In this document: positions 25,985-39,164 of the stretch, in pieces
Layout of the letters: each line of letters begins with the position of its first letter
How positions within the stretch are numbered: the first letter of the stretch is position 1
DNA from: Kocuria rosea subsp. polaris
GTDB lineage: Bacteria; Actinomycetota; Actinomycetes; Actinomycetales; Micrococcaceae
Direction of reading: 5' to 3'
Length of the DNA: 64,000 nucleotides
Assembly: GCF_001483755.1 (NCBI RefSeq)
Contig: NZ_LQBK01000002.1
Location: 195,041-259,040 of the forward strand
Notes under the pieces: generated by a model
Databases searched by the model: none
What the model was told of the DNA's origin: nothing
Seen by the model: the letters and a program-made list of their open reading frames with translations, nothing else
Position numbers and translations under genes: made by a program

Positions 25985-26797
25985 ATGACCGAGCAGGACC
26001 CCACCGCCCCGGCGGGGGAGCGGAGCAGCCCGGGACAGTTCGTGCAGTCGCTGGCGCGCGGGCTCGGCGTGATCACGGCCTTCGACGCCCGGCACCCCCG
26101 GATGACCCTCAGCGACGTGGCCCGGCGCACCGGGCTCACCCGCGCCACCGCACGCCGGTTCCTGCTCACCCTCGAGGAGCTGGGCTACGTCCGGACCGAC
26201 GGGCGCCTCTTCGAGCTCACCCCCATGGTCCTCCAGCTCGGCTACTCCTACCTCTCCTCGCTGTCGCTGCCGGCCCTGGCCGCCCCGCACCTCGAGACGC
26301 TCTCGGCGCAGGTCGAGGAGTCCACGTCCGCCTCCGTGCTGGACGGCTCCGACATCGTCTACGTGGCCCGGGTCTCCACGCACCGGATCATGACCGTGGC
26401 GATCGCCGTGGGCACCCGTTTCCCCGCCCACGCCACGTCCATGGGCCGGGTCCTGCTCGCCGCGCTGGACGCGGAGCAGCTCGCCGGGTACTTCCGCACG
26501 GCGCGCATCGAGCGGCTGACCGCCCACACCCTCACCGACCGCGCCGCCCTCGAGGCGGACCTGCGGCAGGTGCGCGCCCAGGGGTGGGCCCTCGTGGACC
26601 AGGAGCTCGAGGTGGGGCTGCGCTCGGTCGCCGCCCCGGTGACCGACGGCACCGGCCGCGTGGTCGCGGCCGTGAACGTCTCCATGCGCGTGGGGATGCC
26701 CGGGGCGAGCGCCGGGGACCCGGTGGACGACGTCGTGCCGCCACTGCTCGAGTGCGCCCGGCGGATCTCCGCCGACCTCGCCGCGACCGGGCGCTGA
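25985..26797 (+). CDS. pcaR: IclR-family regulator, PcaR/PcaU type
   Basis: The 270-residue product has a winged HTH (about 20-80: [24 protein letters not shown], wing [23 protein letters not shown]) and the IclR effector domain. [18 protein letters not shown] and the SYLSSLSLP segment match beta-ketoadipate pathway regulators, which respond to beta-ketoadipate or protocatechuate. It follows pcaJ in the same direction and probably controls the promoter at 18843-18891. CAGGAGG lies just upstream of the ATG. Whether it activates or represses cannot be told here. Confidence 0.87.
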   Translation: MTEQDPTAPAGERSSPGQFVQSLARGLGVITAFDARHPRMTLSDVARRTGLTRATARRFLLTLEELGYVRTDGRLFELTPMVLQLGYSYLSSLSLPALAAPHLETLSAQVEESTSASVLDGSDIVYVARVSTHRIMTVAIAVGTRFPAHATSMGRVLLAALDAEQLAGYFRTARIERLTAHTLTDRAALEADLRQVRAQGWALVDQELEVGLRSVAAPVTDGTGRVVAAVNVSMRVGMPGASAGDPVDDVVPPLLECARRISADLAATGR

Positions 26798-26813
26798 CCG
26801 TACGCCGGGACCG

Positions 26814-26858
26814 CGCCGGCCGGACGGGCGGGCCCGCGTTTTCCCGCCCCGGCCGGCG
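26814..26858 (+). terminator. Terminator after pcaR
   Basis: The outer stem 26814-26821 / 26851-26858 (8 bp) and inner stem 26826-26832 / 26843-26849 (7 bp) give a long two-part hairpin. It closes the catabolic block and physically overlaps the rpsL -35. Confidence 0.6.
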
Positions 26859-26869
26859 TCTGATAGGCT
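26841..26869 (+). promoter_or_regulatory. Promoter of the str operon (rpsL)
   Basis: TTCCCG (26841-26846) and TAGGCT (26864-26869) are spaced by 17 bp; the start would be near 26876. The -35 lies in the right arm of the pcaR terminator. Confidence 0.6.
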
Positions 26870-26875
26870 GTCGAG

Positions 26876-27132
26876 GAATTGAACGGTCATCCCTCGGCGC
26901 CCGCCGCCCCTGGAGGCCGGAGAAATCATGGCAGAACGGACTCGGTCCTCTGGTACGCGGTGTGTACCAAAATGCCATCCTTTTCGTCTGCCCAGCTACC
27001 TTCGGCGCGGCGACCGTGGTGCCCGCCCGCCGGGCCCACACCGAGCGCCGCACCCGCACCAGGCCCCGGCCGGGAGCGGGGAGCCGAACACCCAGCGGGC
27101 CGCTGACGCGTCCCGTCCGATCAGGAGACACT
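26876..27132 (+). other. Long rpsL leader region
   Basis: The 335-bp gap between pcaR and rpsL holds the terminator, the promoter and this roughly 257-nt leader. It can form a hairpin GGTAC-N7-GTACC (26952-26968) and further GC stems. An ATG at 26928 opens a frame that runs into rpsL out of frame and looks non-coding. No known riboswitch was recognised. Confidence 0.5.
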
Positions 27133-27507
27133 GTGCCTACAATCCAGCAGCTGGTCCGCAAGGGCCGGACCCCGAAGGTCGTCAAGACCAAGGCGCCCGC
27201 ACTCAAGGGCAGCCCCATGAAGCGCGGTGTGTGCACCCGCGTGTACACCACCACGCCGAAGAAGCCGAACTCCGCGCTGCGCAAGGTCGCCCGCGTGAAG
27301 CTCAACGGCGGCGTCGAGGTCACGGCCTACATCCCCGGTGAGGGCCACAACCTCCAGGAGCACTCCATCGTGCTCGTCCGCGGCGGTCGCGTGAAGGACC
27401 TCCCCGGTGTCCGCTACAAGATCGTCCGCGGCGCGCTCGACACCCAGGGTGTCAAGGGCCGCCAGCAGGCCCGTTCCCGTTACGGCGCCAAGAAGGAGAA
27501 GAAGTAA
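27133..27507 (+). CDS. rpsL: 30S ribosomal protein S12
   Basis: S12 lies at the decoding centre and controls accuracy. The 124-residue product has the invariant [17 protein letters not shown] with the lysine equivalent to E. coli K42 (old K43) and [11 protein letters not shown] with K87/88, both wild type, so streptomycin sensitivity is predicted at this locus. The GTG at 27133 (AGGAG 6 nt upstream) gives the family-standard start. The stop TAA shares its last A with the rpsG ATG. Confidence 0.98.
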   Translation: MPTIQQLVRKGRTPKVVKTKAPALKGSPMKRGVCTRVYTTTPKKPNSALRKVARVKLNGGVEVTAYIPGEGHNLQEHSIVLVRGGRVKDLPGVRYKIVRGALDTQGVKGRQQARSRYGAKKEKK

Positions 27508-27977
27508 TGCCTCGTAAGGGTCCCGCTCCCAAGCGCCCGCTCGTCGTCGACCCGGTCTACAGCTCCCCGGTCGTCACGCAGCTGATCAACAAGGTCCTCC
27601 AGGACGGCAAGAAGTCCACCGCCGAGCGCATCGTCTACGGCGCCCTCGAGGGCGTCCGGGCGAAGTCCGGCGCCGACCCGGTCGCCACCCTCAAGAAGGC
27701 CCTGGAGAACGTCAAGCCGGCCCTCGAGGTGAAGTCCCGCCGCGTCGGCGGCGCCACCTACCAGGTGCCCGTCGAGGTCAAGCCGGGCCGCGCCCAGGCG
27801 CTGTCCCTGCGCTGGCTCGTCGGCTACTCCAAGATCCGCCGTGAGAACACCATGACCGAGCGTCTGCAGAACGAGATCCTGGACGCGTCCAACGGTCTCG
27901 GTGCCGCCGTGAAGCGCCGCGAGGACACCCACAAGATGGCGGAGTCCAACAAGGCCTTCGCCCACTACCGCTGGTAG
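27507..27977 (+). CDS. rpsG: 30S ribosomal protein S7
   Basis: S7 nucleates assembly of the 30S head and contacts E-site tRNA. The 156-residue product has the standard [18 protein letters not shown] start and ends AHYRW as in other bacteria. TAATG overlap with rpsL indicates translational coupling. A 13-bp stem-loop separates it from fusA. Confidence 0.98.
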   Translation: MPRKGPAPKRPLVVDPVYSSPVVTQLINKVLQDGKKSTAERIVYGALEGVRAKSGADPVATLKKALENVKPALEVKSRRVGGATYQVPVEVKPGRAQALSLRWLVGYSKIRRENTMTERLQNEILDASNGLGAAVKRREDTHKMAESNKAFAHYRW

Positions 27978-27986
27978 AATCTTCCA

Positions 27987-28017
27987 GGCCTGTCGGCCCC
28001 ATCCGGGCCGGCAGGCC
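27987..28017 (+). terminator. Intercistronic stem-loop between rpsG and fusA
   Basis: A 13-bp stem (27987-27999 / 28005-28017, one G-U) with the loop CATCC stands 9 bp after rpsG. There is no T tract; it may attenuate or stabilise the str mRNA rather than end it. Confidence 0.5.
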
Positions 28018-28046
28018 GCCGGCACCATCTCCGAAAGGGAACCACC

Positions 28047-30161
<2,115 letters not shown>

Positions 30162-30190
30162 GCACCACCCCCTCGGCCCCGGCCGGGAAT

Positions 30191-30220
30191 TTCATCAAAC
30201 AAGTACAGCCAAAGTAGACT
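30191..30220 (+). promoter_or_regulatory. Possible tuf promoter
   Basis: TAGACT (30215-30220) is a good -10 in an AT-richer stretch; TTCATC (30191-30196, spacing 18) is a weak -35. An internal promoter in the fusA-tuf gap is common and would let EF-Tu exceed its operon partners. Confidence 0.45.
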
Positions 30221-30320
30221 TGCAGAGGTTTCAGTACTGCTGAGCGCCTCAAGCTCCCCCCACACCACGCGGCGGGGAAGTGCTGAGCAAGTTTCGACAA
30301 ATGTTCTAGGAGGAACAACC

Positions 30321-31511
<1,191 letters not shown>

Positions 31512-31534
31512 TCCCCGGACTGCTCGATCCGCCC

Positions 31535-31572
31535 GGAACCCCCCCGTCGCTCCTGGAGCGGCGGGGGGTTCC
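31535..31572 (+). terminator. Terminator 1 after tuf
   Basis: GGAACCCCCC pairs with GGGGGGTTCC (one bulged C), extended by CGCTC/GAGCG across the loop CTG. This strong hairpin lies 24 bp after tuf. Confidence 0.8.
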
Positions 31573-31635
31573 GCGCGTCCCGGGCCGGGCACAGCTCCGC
31601 CGGGGCCGCGGGCCGGTGCGCACCGTGGCGGCGGA

Positions 31636-31671
31636 GCCCCGTCCGCGCCGCGTCGGCGGCGCGGACGGGGC
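31636..31671 (+). terminator. Terminator 2 after tuf
   Basis: A perfect 15-bp stem (31636-31650 / 31657-31671) with a 6-nt loop follows the first hairpin, giving a tandem stop between tuf and the rpsJ promoter. Confidence 0.65.
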
Positions 31672-31742
31672 CCCGCGGCCGGCGCGCCCGTGACGGGTCG
31701 GCAGGACGCCGGCCGACCCCGAGCCCGGGGCCGGCCGCGCGT

Positions 31743-31771
31743 TTGCGCCGGTCTGCCATCTCTGGCAGGAT
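31743..31771 (+). promoter_or_regulatory. Promoter of the S10 operon
   Basis: TTGCGC (31743-31748) and CAGGAT (31766-31771) are spaced by 17 bp. It lies after the tandem terminators and about 340 bp before rpsJ. Confidence 0.6.
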
Positions 31772-31777
31772 GGAGGA

Positions 31778-32112
31778 CGTTGTTCAAGCGCCGACGCGTG
31801 CTCTCAACGGTTCGAACCGGCAGACCCCAGGACACCATCGGGTCCCGAAGCAGAACCGGGGGCCAGCAGCTCGTGGAAGCTGCCACGCACGGACCACATA
31901 CAGCCCACCCCGAGTAGCGGACCCGGTGTGCCCTCGTGTTCTGCACGAGGCGACACGCCCGAGTTCGGGGGTCGGAGCTCCAGCAGGGTGAGGAACCCGG
32001 ATCCTTCCGGATTCAGTCTGCGTGGAGGGGCGCCCACCAGGCGGCGCCATGCACAAGGAGTCCCCAGGCTCCGTCACAGGGAAGTACGTTCAAGAAAGAG
32101 AGTCACGACGCC
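31778..32112 (+). promoter_or_regulatory. Long structured leader of rpsJ
   Basis: The 601-bp gap between tuf and rpsJ holds two terminators, a promoter and this roughly 335-nt leader. Visible folds are CCTCGTG/CACGAGG with a 5-nt loop (31932-31950, extendable by GTGTG/CGACAC pairing) and a small GGATCC/GGATTC fold near 32000. In E. coli the S10 leader is bound by L4; whether this one is cannot be judged by eye. Small frames inside it do not look coding. Confidence 0.45.
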
Positions 32113-32421
32113 ATGGCGGGACAGAAAATCCGCATCCGGCTGAAGTCTTATGACCACGAGGTCATCGACGTCTCGGCCCGGAAGATCGTTGAGACGGTGA
32201 CGCGCGCAGGCGCCACGGTGGTCGGCCCCGTGCCGCTGCCCACGGAGAAGAACGTGTACTGCGTCATCCGCTCGCCGCACAAGTACAAGGACAGCCGTGA
32301 GCACTTCGAGATGCGCACGCACAAGCGGCTGATCGACATCATCGACCCCACGCCGAAGGCTGTCGACTCGCTCATGCGCCTCGACCTGCCGGCTGACGTG
32401 AACATCGAAATCAAGCTGTAA
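32113..32421 (+). CDS. rpsJ: 30S ribosomal protein S10
   Basis: S10 is a 30S head protein that also forms the NusB-S10 antitermination complex and links NusG to the ribosome. The 102-residue product has [19 protein letters not shown] and the conserved [23 protein letters not shown] end. The ATG at 32113 is the family start; longer frames extend into the leader. It is the first gene of the S10 cluster. Confidence 0.98.
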
Positions 32422-32437
32422 AGAGGATCGCATCCCA

Positions 32438-33094
32438 ATGACTACCACTTTCGAACGCCAGGTGAAGGGCCTGCTGGGCACGAAGCTCGGCATGACCCAG
32501 GTCTGGGACGAGAACGGGAAGTTCGTGCCGGTGACCGTCGTCAAGGCGGACTCCAACGTCGTGACCCAGCTGCGCAACCAGGACCGGGACGGCTACTCCG
32601 CCGTGCAGATCGGATTCGGTGCGATCGACCCCCGCAAGGTCACCCAGCCGCTGGCCGGCCACTTCGAGAAGGCCGGCGTGACGCCGCGCCGCCACGTCGT
32701 GGAGCTGCGCACCGCCGACGCGGACACCTACGAGCTGGGCCAGGAGCTCTCCGTCGAGCTCTTCGAGGCCGGCCAGAAGGTCGACGTGATCGGCAAGACC
32801 AAGGGCAAGGGCACGGCCGGTGTCATGAAGCGCCACGGCTTCTCCGGCGTCGGCGCCTCCCACGGTGCCCACAAGAACCACCGCAAGCCGGGATCCATCG
32901 GCGGCGCGTCCTACCCCGCTCGCGTGTTCAAGGGCATGCGCATGGCGGGCCGCATGGGCGCCGTCCGTCACACGACGCAGAACCTCACCGTTCACGCCGT
33001 GGACGCCGAGAACTCCCTGCTGCTCATCAAGGGTGCCCTGCCGGGCCCCAAGGGTTCGGTCGTCCTCGTCCGCACCGCAGTGAAGGGAGCCTGA
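32438..33094 (+). CDS. rplC: 50S ribosomal protein L3
   Basis: L3 initiates 50S assembly and reaches towards the peptidyl-transferase centre. The 218-residue product has [17 protein letters not shown] at the N terminus and the central loop [23 protein letters not shown] followed by [21 protein letters not shown]. It begins 16 bp after rpsJ. Confidence 0.98.
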   Translation: MTTTFERQVKGLLGTKLGMTQVWDENGKFVPVTVVKADSNVVTQLRNQDRDGYSAVQIGFGAIDPRKVTQPLAGHFEKAGVTPRRHVVELRTADADTYELGQELSVELFEAGQKVDVIGKTKGKGTAGVMKRHGFSGVGASHGAHKNHRKPGSIGGASYPARVFKGMRMAGRMGAVRHTTQNLTVHAVDAENSLLLIKGALPGPKGSVVLVRTAVKGA

Positions 33095-33101
33095 TTAGAC
33101 C

Positions 33102-33725
33102 ATGGCAACTCAGACCGTCAACGTCGAACTGCCCGCCGAGATCTTCGACGTCCAGACCAACGTGCCCCTGCTGCACCAGGTCGTCGTCGCTCAGCTGGCC
33201 GCGGCCCGCCAGGGCACGCACAAGACCAAGAACCGCGCCGAGGTCTCCGGCGCCGGCCGCAAGCCCTTCAAGCAGAAGGGCACCGGCCGCGCGCGCCAGG
33301 GCTCGATCCGCGCCCCGCACATGACCGGCGGCGGCGTGGTGCACGGCCCCACCCCGCGCGACTACAGCCAGCGCACCCCCAAGAAGATGAAGGCCGCCGC
33401 CCTGCGCGGAGCCCTCTCGGACCGGGCGCGCAACAACCGCATCCACGTGGTCGAGTCGATCGTGGAGGGCACCGTGCCCAACACGAGGACCGCCCGGGAG
33501 ACGCTGCGCGGACTCTCCGACCGCAAGAACCTGCTGGTCGTGCTGCACCGCTCGGACGACGTGTCCGCGCTGTCGGTGCGCAACCTCGACGACGTGCACA
33601 CCCTCTACGCGGACCAGCTCAACACGTACGACGTGCTGGTCTCCGACGACGTGGTCTTCACCAAGGACGCGTTCGAGTCCTTCGTGGCGGCCGCCAGCAA
33701 GAAGAAGCAGGAGGACGCCAAGTGA
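33102..33725 (+). CDS. rplD: 50S ribosomal protein L4
   Basis: L4 binds 23S rRNA near the exit tunnel; its loop ([19 protein letters not shown]) is visible at about residues 47-65. In E. coli L4 also represses the S10 operon. The 207-residue product begins 7 bp after rplC, and its TGA overlaps the GTG of rplW. Confidence 0.97.
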   Translation: MATQTVNVELPAEIFDVQTNVPLLHQVVVAQLAAARQGTHKTKNRAEVSGAGRKPFKQKGTGRARQGSIRAPHMTGGGVVHGPTPRDYSQRTPKKMKAAALRGALSDRARNNRIHVVESIVEGTVPNTRTARETLRGLSDRKNLLVVLHRSDDVSALSVRNLDDVHTLYADQLNTYDVLVSDDVVFTKDAFESFVAAASKKKQEDAK

Positions 33726-34027
33726 GCGCGACCACCATCAAGGATCCCCGGGACGTCATCATCGCGCCGGTCGTCTCGGAGAAGTCCTACGGGCTCATCG
33801 ACGAGGGCCGCTACACGTTCTTCGTGGCGTCCGACTCGAACAAGACGCAGATCAAGTACGCCGTGGAGCAGATCTTCGGCGTCAAGGTCGAGTCCGTGAA
33901 CACCATCAACCGTGCCGGGAAGCGGAAGCGCACGCGCTTCGGCTGGGGTCAGCGCAAGGGCACCAAGCGTGCCGTTGTGACCCTGAAGGAAGGCACCATC
34001 GACATCTTCGGCGGTCCGCTCGCCTGA
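33722..34027 (+). CDS. rplW: 50S ribosomal protein L23
   Basis: L23 sits at the tunnel exit and is the docking site for trigger factor and SRP. The 101-residue product has [27 protein letters not shown] and [25 protein letters not shown]. The GTG start at 33722 overlaps the rplD stop by 4 bp. Confidence 0.97.
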   Translation: MSATTIKDPRDVIIAPVVSEKSYGLIDEGRYTFFVASDSNKTQIKYAVEQIFGVKVESVNTINRAGKRKRTRFGWGQRKGTKRAVVTLKEGTIDIFGGPLA

Positions 34028-34057
34028 GCGGAGACCACTTTAACGAGGAACTGACAC

Positions 34058-34897
<840 letters not shown>

Positions 34898-34909
34898 GGA
34901 GCCTGACAC

Positions 34910-35191
34910 ATGCCACGCAGCCTGAAGAAGGGCCCTTTCGTCGATCAGCACCTTTATCTGAAGGTCGCCAAGGAGAACGACAAGGGCACCAAGAACGTCA
35001 TCAAGACGTGGTCCCGCCGCTCGATGATCGTCCCCGACATGCTGGGACACACGATCGCCGTGCACGACGGACGCAAGCACATCCCCGTGTTCATCACCGA
35101 GTCGATGGTCGGGCACAAGCTCGGCGAGTTCGCCCCCACGCGGACCTTCCGCGGCCATGTGAAGGACGACAAGAAGGGCAAGCGCCGCTGA
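34910..35191 (+). CDS. rpsS: 30S ribosomal protein S19
   Basis: S19 forms with S13 the part of the 30S head that touches A-site tRNA. The 93-residue product has [19 protein letters not shown] and [20 protein letters not shown]. It starts 12 bp after rplB. Confidence 0.98.
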   Translation: MPRSLKKGPFVDQHLYLKVAKENDKGTKNVIKTWSRRSMIVPDMLGHTIAVHDGRKHIPVFITESMVGHKLGEFAPTRTFRGHVKDDKKGKRR

Positions 35192-35244
35192 TCCTCCGGG
35201 ATCCCGCAGCGTGAGCACTTCGAGAAGACGAGAGAAGGAAAGCA

Positions 35245-35610
35245 ATGGAAGCCAAGGCATCTGCGCGCTACATCCGCGTGACGCCTATGAAGGCCCGGCG
35301 CGTCGTCAACCTGATTCGTGGCCAACAGGCGAATGAGGCTCTGGCGATTCTGAAGTTCGCCCCCCAGGGTGCTTCGGAGCCGGTGTTCAAGGTCCTCCAG
35401 TCGGCGGTCGCCAACGCGCGCCAGCTGGCGGACCGCGACGGCCTGCCGTTCAAGGAGGAGGAGCTCGTGGTGAGCGAGGCCTTCGTCGACGAGGGGCCGA
35501 CCATGAAGCGGTTCCAGCCGCGGGCCCAGGGCCGCGCCTACCGCATCAACAAGCGCACGAGCCACATCACCGTGATCGTGGCGAGCCCTGACAGCGAGGA
35601 GGTCCGCTAA
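35245..35610 (+). CDS. rplV: 50S ribosomal protein L22
   Basis: L22 lines the exit tunnel with a long beta hairpin. The 121-residue product has [21 protein letters not shown] and the hairpin segment [33 protein letters not shown] precedes the ATG. rpsC begins on the next base after the stop. Confidence 0.98.
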   Translation: MEAKASARYIRVTPMKARRVVNLIRGQQANEALAILKFAPQGASEPVFKVLQSAVANARQLADRDGLPFKEEELVVSEAFVDEGPTMKRFQPRAQGRAYRINKRTSHITVIVASPDSEEVR

Positions 35611-36456
35611 GTGGGACAGAAGATCAACCCGCACGGGTTCCGGCTGGGCATCACCACCGACCACGTGTCGCACTGGTACGCGGACTCCACCAAGGAGGGC
35701 CAGCGCTACAAGGACTACGTCCGTGAGGACATCAAGATCCGCAAGCTCATGTCCACGGGCATGGAGCGGGCCGGCATCTCCAAGGTCGAGATCGAGCGGA
35801 CCCGGGACCGCGTGCGCGTGGACATCCACACCGCCCGCCCCGGCATCGTCATCGGCCGCCGCGGCGCCGAGGCCGACCGCATCCGCGGCGAGCTCGAGAA
35901 GCTCACGGGCAAGCAGATCCAGCTGAACATCCTCGAGGTCAAGAACCCCGAGGTGGACGCCCAGCTGGTCGCCCAGGGCGTCGCCGAGCAGCTCGCCTCC
36001 CGCGTGGCCTTCCGCCGCGCCATGAAGAAGGCCATCCAGTCGGCGCAGCGCGCCGGCGCGAAGGGCATCCGGATCCAGTGCGCCGGCCGCCTCGGCGGCG
36101 CCGAGATGAGCCGCTCGGAGTTCTACCGCGAGGGACGCGTGCCCCTGCACACCCTGCGGGCGAACATCGACTACGGGTTCTTCGAGGCCAAGACCACCTT
36201 CGGCCGCATCGGCGTGAAGGTCTGGATCTACAAGGGCGACCTGACCGCGAAGGAACTGGCGGCCCAGCAGGCCGCCGCTCCCTCGCGCGGCCGCGGCGGC
36301 GACCGTGACCGTCGTGGCGGTCCCGGCGAGCGTCGCGGCGGCGGCGACCGCCGTCGCACCGACCGTAACGACCGTGGCGGACGCCGTGAGCGCAACGACT
36401 CCGCCGCCTCCCCGGCCCCGGCCGCGGGGGCGACCAACGCAGAGGGTGGTAAGTAA
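35611..36456 (+). CDS. rpsC: 30S ribosomal protein S3 with RGG-rich tail
   Basis: S3 forms part of the mRNA entry tunnel and its helicase activity. The 281-residue product has the KH domain ([19 protein letters not shown], about 71-89) and the C-terminal S3 domain. Beyond about residue 215 it carries a tail rich in Arg, Gly and Asp ([19 protein letters not shown] and onward, with runs of RRGG and DRGG). E. coli S3 has 233 residues. The GTG start directly follows the rplV stop. S5 in this window has a related RGG-rich extension. Confidence 0.97.
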   Translation: MGQKINPHGFRLGITTDHVSHWYADSTKEGQRYKDYVREDIKIRKLMSTGMERAGISKVEIERTRDRVRVDIHTARPGIVIGRRGAEADRIRGELEKLTGKQIQLNILEVKNPEVDAQLVAQGVAEQLASRVAFRRAMKKAIQSAQRAGAKGIRIQCAGRLGGAEMSRSEFYREGRVPLHTLRANIDYGFFEAKTTFGRIGVKVWIYKGDLTAKELAAQQAAAPSRGRGGDRDRRGGPGERRGGGDRRRTDRNDRGGRRERNDSAASPAPAAGATNAEGGK

Positions 36457-36873
36457 ATGCTCATCCCACGTCGTGTGAAGTTCCGCAAGCAGCACCACCC
36501 GAAGCGGTCGGGCGCTGCCAAGGGCGGCACCACCGTCGCCTTCGGCGAGTGGGGCATCCAGGCGCTCACGCCGGCCTACGTGACGAACCGTCAGATCGAG
36601 GCCGCGCGTATCGCCATGACCCGCCACATCAAGCGTGGCGGCAAGGTCTGGATCAACATCTACCCGGACCGCCCCCTGACCAAGAAGCCCGCCGAGACCC
36701 GCATGGGCTCCGGCAAGGGCTCTCCCGAATGGTGGGTCGCCAACGTCAAGCCCGGGCGCGTGATGTTCGAGCTCTCCGGTGTCTCCGAAGAGGTCGCGCG
36801 CGAGGCCCTGCGGCTGGCGATCCACAAGCTCCCGATGAAGGCACGCATCGTGCGTCGCGAAGGTGGTGAATGA
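36457..36873 (+). CDS. rplP: 50S ribosomal protein L16
   Basis: L16 helps place A-site tRNA. The 138-residue product has [15 protein letters not shown] and the conserved [24 protein letters not shown] loop, which carries the arginine hydroxylated in some bacteria. It begins directly after the rpsC stop and its TGA overlaps the first ATG of rpmC. Confidence 0.98.
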   Translation: MLIPRRVKFRKQHHPKRSGAAKGGTTVAFGEWGIQALTPAYVTNRQIEAARIAMTRHIKRGGKVWINIYPDRPLTKKPAETRMGSGKGSPEWWVANVKPGRVMFELSGVSEEVAREALRLAIHKLPMKARIVRREGGE

Positions 36874-36875
36874 GA

Positions 36876-37151
36876 ATGGCTGTTGGATCCAAGGATCTGA
36901 GCATCGAGAACCTCGCGGCCCTCGACAAGGACTCTCTGGGTGAGGCGCTGCGCAAGGCGAAGGAGGAGCTGTTCAACCTCCGCTTCCAGTCCGCAACCGG
37001 TCAGCTCGAGAACAACGGCCGCCTCAAGGCCGTCAAGCGCGACATCGCGCGCATCTACACGGTGCTGCGCGAGCGCGAGCTCGGCATCCGGCCCCAGGCG
37101 GGCGACGCCGAGAACACCGCCGAGAACACCTCCGAGGAGGACGCCAAGTGA
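36876..37151 (+). CDS. rpmC: 50S ribosomal protein L29
   Basis: L29 is a small helical protein at the tunnel exit next to L23. The ATG at 36876 gives [17 protein letters not shown], the usual actinobacterial start (91 residues); the ATG at 36870, overlapping the rplP stop, adds two residues and is a real alternative. The core [38 protein letters not shown] is typical; the C-terminal acidic tail is family-variable. Confidence 0.95.
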   Translation: MAVGSKDLSIENLAALDKDSLGEALRKAKEELFNLRFQSATGQLENNGRLKAVKRDIARIYTVLRERELGIRPQAGDAENTAENTSEEDAK

Positions 37152-37438
37152 CCGAGCAGATCAACAACGGGGCCGAGCAGGCCGCCGAGCGCGGTGACCG
37201 CAAGAGCCGTCGTGGCTACGTGGTCTCCGACAAGATGGACAAGACCGTCGTGGTCCAGCTGCAGGACAACGTCAAGCACTCGCTGTACGGCAAGGTCATG
37301 CGGCGCTCCTCGAAGGTCAAGGCCCACGACGAGCAGAACACCGCCGGCGTCGGCGACCTCGTCCTGATCTCCGAGACCCGCCCGCTGTCCGCCACCAAGC
37401 GGTGGCGGATCGTGGAGATCCTCGAGAAGGCCAAGTGA
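37148..37438 (+). CDS. rpsQ: 30S ribosomal protein S17
   Basis: S17 binds 16S rRNA helices 7 and 11. The 96-residue product has an extra N-terminal segment of about 20 residues, then [31 protein letters not shown]. The GTG start at 37148 overlaps the rpmC stop. It is the last gene of this unit; a 15-bp terminator follows. Confidence 0.97.
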   Translation: MTEQINNGAEQAAERGDRKSRRGYVVSDKMDKTVVVQLQDNVKHSLYGKVMRRSSKVKAHDEQNTAGVGDLVLISETRPLSATKRWRIVEILEKAK

Positions 37439-37468
37439 GCCAGGCTCGCTAGAGCCGGCCACGGCCGT

Positions 37469-37503
37469 GACGGCCCGTCCCTCCGCGCGAGGGGCGGGCC
37501 GTC
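37469..37503 (+). terminator. Terminator after rpsQ
   Basis: A 15-bp stem (37469-37483 / 37489-37503, one G-U) with the loop CGCGC ends the S10 unit and splits it from rplN. Confidence 0.8.
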
Positions 37504-37543
37504 CTCCGTTCACCGCCCCGCACGGAGGGCCTCTCCGCTGTGC

Positions 37544-37794
37544 TAGGCTGGTGAGCTTGTATGGGCCGATTTGTCCGCCCGTACGACCCACAGCTCTTCG
37601 TGCCAGCGCATAATGACCGCGTGCAGGGCGCCCCCGTGCCACCTGGTGGCGGGTTCAGATGCTCCTGGCATGGAGGGCTGGCCCGGTCCGGCGTGCGACG
37701 CCGGGGGAGGGCACATCATCCGACAAGCTGTTCCGCAAGGCCCGCACCGTGCTCTCGATCGGTGTTGGAACCGGCGTGACGACAGGAGTAATCA
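37544..37794 (+). promoter_or_regulatory. rplN promoter (-10) and leader
   Basis: The 356-bp gap between rpsQ and rplN holds the terminator, the -10 TAGGCT (37544-37549, no clear -35) and a leader of about 240 nt. Another AT-rich hexamer, CATAAT, is at 37609-37614. Several GC stems are possible but no known motif was recognised. The spc cluster is thus separately transcribed. Confidence 0.45.
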
Positions 37795-38163
37795 GTGATT
37801 CAGCAGGAGTCGCGACTGAAGGTCGCCGACAACACGGGTGCGAAGGAAATCCTCACCATCCGTGTTCTCGGTGGATCCGGACGTCGCTACGCAGGCATCG
37901 GCGACATCATCGTCGCCACCGTCAAGGACGCGATCCCGGGCGGCAACGTGAAGAAGGGCGACGTGGTCAAGGCCGTCATCGTCCGCACCAAGAAGGAGCG
38001 CCGTCGTCCGGACGGCTCCTACATCAAGTTCGACGAGAACGCCGCAGTGATCCTGAAGAACGACGGTGACCCCCGTGGTACCCGCATCTTCGGCCCCGTG
38101 GGCCGCGAGCTGCGCGACAAGAAGTTCATGAAGATCATCTCGCTGGCCCCGGAGGTGCTCTGA
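37795..38163 (+). CDS. rplN: 50S ribosomal protein L14
   Basis: L14 lies at the subunit interface and binds the silencing factor RsfS. The 122-residue product starts with GTG (AGGAG 8 nt upstream) and reads [28 protein letters not shown], ending with the conserved [10 protein letters not shown]. It is the first gene of the spc cluster. Confidence 0.98.
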   Translation: MIQQESRLKVADNTGAKEILTIRVLGGSGRRYAGIGDIIVATVKDAIPGGNVKKGDVVKAVIVRTKKERRRPDGSYIKFDENAAVILKNDGDPRGTRIFGPVGRELRDKKFMKIISLAPEVL

Positions 38164-38165
38164 CC

Positions 38166-38510
38166 ATGGCGAAGTTCAAGATCAAGACCGGCGACCTGGT
38201 GCAGGTCATCTCCGGCAGCAAGGACAACAAGGGCAAGCAGGGCAAGGTCCTGCGCGTGATCCCCGAGACCTCCCGCGTGGTCGTGGAGGGCATCAACGTG
38301 ATCACCCGCCACCGCAAGGCCTCCATGCAGGGCGAGGCCGGCGGCATCGACAAGGTCGAGGCCCCGATCCACGTGTCCAACGTGGCGCTCGTGGACCCGG
38401 AGACCAACAAGCCGACCCGCGTCGGCTACCGCACCGAGACCGTGGAGCGCGACGGACGCCAGAAGACCGTCCGCGTCCGCGTCTCCAAGAGCACCGGCAA
38501 GGACCTGTGA
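38166..38510 (+). CDS. rplX: 50S ribosomal protein L24
   Basis: L24 is an early 50S assembly protein. The 114-residue product has the KOW motif [25 protein letters not shown] near the N terminus and [18 protein letters not shown]. It begins 2 bp after rplN. Confidence 0.97.
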   Translation: MAKFKIKTGDLVQVISGSKDNKGKQGKVLRVIPETSRVVVEGINVITRHRKASMQGEAGGIDKVEAPIHVSNVALVDPETNKPTRVGYRTETVERDGRQKTVRVRVSKSTGKDL

Positions 38511-39079
38511 TGACCGAAACCACCGAGATCAGCGTGTCCCCGCGCTTCAAGGACAAGTACCAGGAGACCGTCGTCCCCGCGCTGCAGGAGCAGTTCGGCT
38601 ACGGCAACGTCATGGAGATCCCGCGCGTCGTCAAGGTCGTCGTGAACATGGGCGTCGGCGACGCCGCGAAGGACTCGAAGCTCATCGACGGCGCCGTCCG
38701 CGACCTCACCGCCATCACGGGCCAGAAGCCGCTCGTGACCCGTGCGAAGAAGTCCATCGCGCAGTTCAAGCTCCGCGAGGGCATGCCGATCGGTGCGCAC
38801 ACCACGCTGCGCGGCGACCGCATGTGGGAGTTCCTCGACCGCCTGGTGACCCTGGCCCTGCCGCGCATCCGCGACTTCCGCGGTCTGTCCGACCGCCAGT
38901 TCGACGGCAACGGCAACTACACCTTCGGCCTCACCGAGCAGTCCATGTTCCACGAGATCGACCAGGACCGCATCGACCGGGTCCGTGGCATGGACATCAC
39001 GGTGGTCACCACCGCGAAGACCGACGACGAGGGCCGCGCGCTGCTGAAGGCGCTCGGTTTCCCCTTCAAGACCAACTAA
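38510..39079 (+). CDS. rplE: 50S ribosomal protein L5
   Basis: L5 binds 5S rRNA in the central protuberance. The ATG at 38510 overlaps the rplX stop (TGATG) and gives 189 residues; a GTG one codon earlier is possible. [41 protein letters not shown] and [27 protein letters not shown] are diagnostic. rpsH follows after 85 bp, with no rpsN (S14) between them. Confidence 0.97.
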   Translation: MTETTEISVSPRFKDKYQETVVPALQEQFGYGNVMEIPRVVKVVVNMGVGDAAKDSKLIDGAVRDLTAITGQKPLVTRAKKSIAQFKLREGMPIGAHTTLRGDRMWEFLDRLVTLALPRIRDFRGLSDRQFDGNGNYTFGLTEQSMFHEIDQDRIDRVRGMDITVVTTAKTDDEGRALLKALGFPFKTN

Positions 39080-39164
39080 TCTCGCTACGTTCCAGGTCCG
39101 GCCGGGCGCCCACGGGCGCCGCCAGGTGCGGAAACCGGGACGAGGAAGGGCACGTGCCCCCAAA

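Noticed and set aside
16668-26797. Genomic island or mobile element carrying pob/pca
   Set aside because: No transposase, integrase, tRNA-flanked direct repeats or visible composition shift was found.
26928-27341. 137-codon frame starting in the rpsL leader
   Set aside because: It overlaps rpsL out of frame, its protein is low-complexity Arg/Pro/His, and no family was recognised; it looks like a leader artefact.
31743-31991. 82-codon small protein in the rpsJ leader
   Set aside because: It starts within the promoter, has no ribosome site and shows no recognisable motif.
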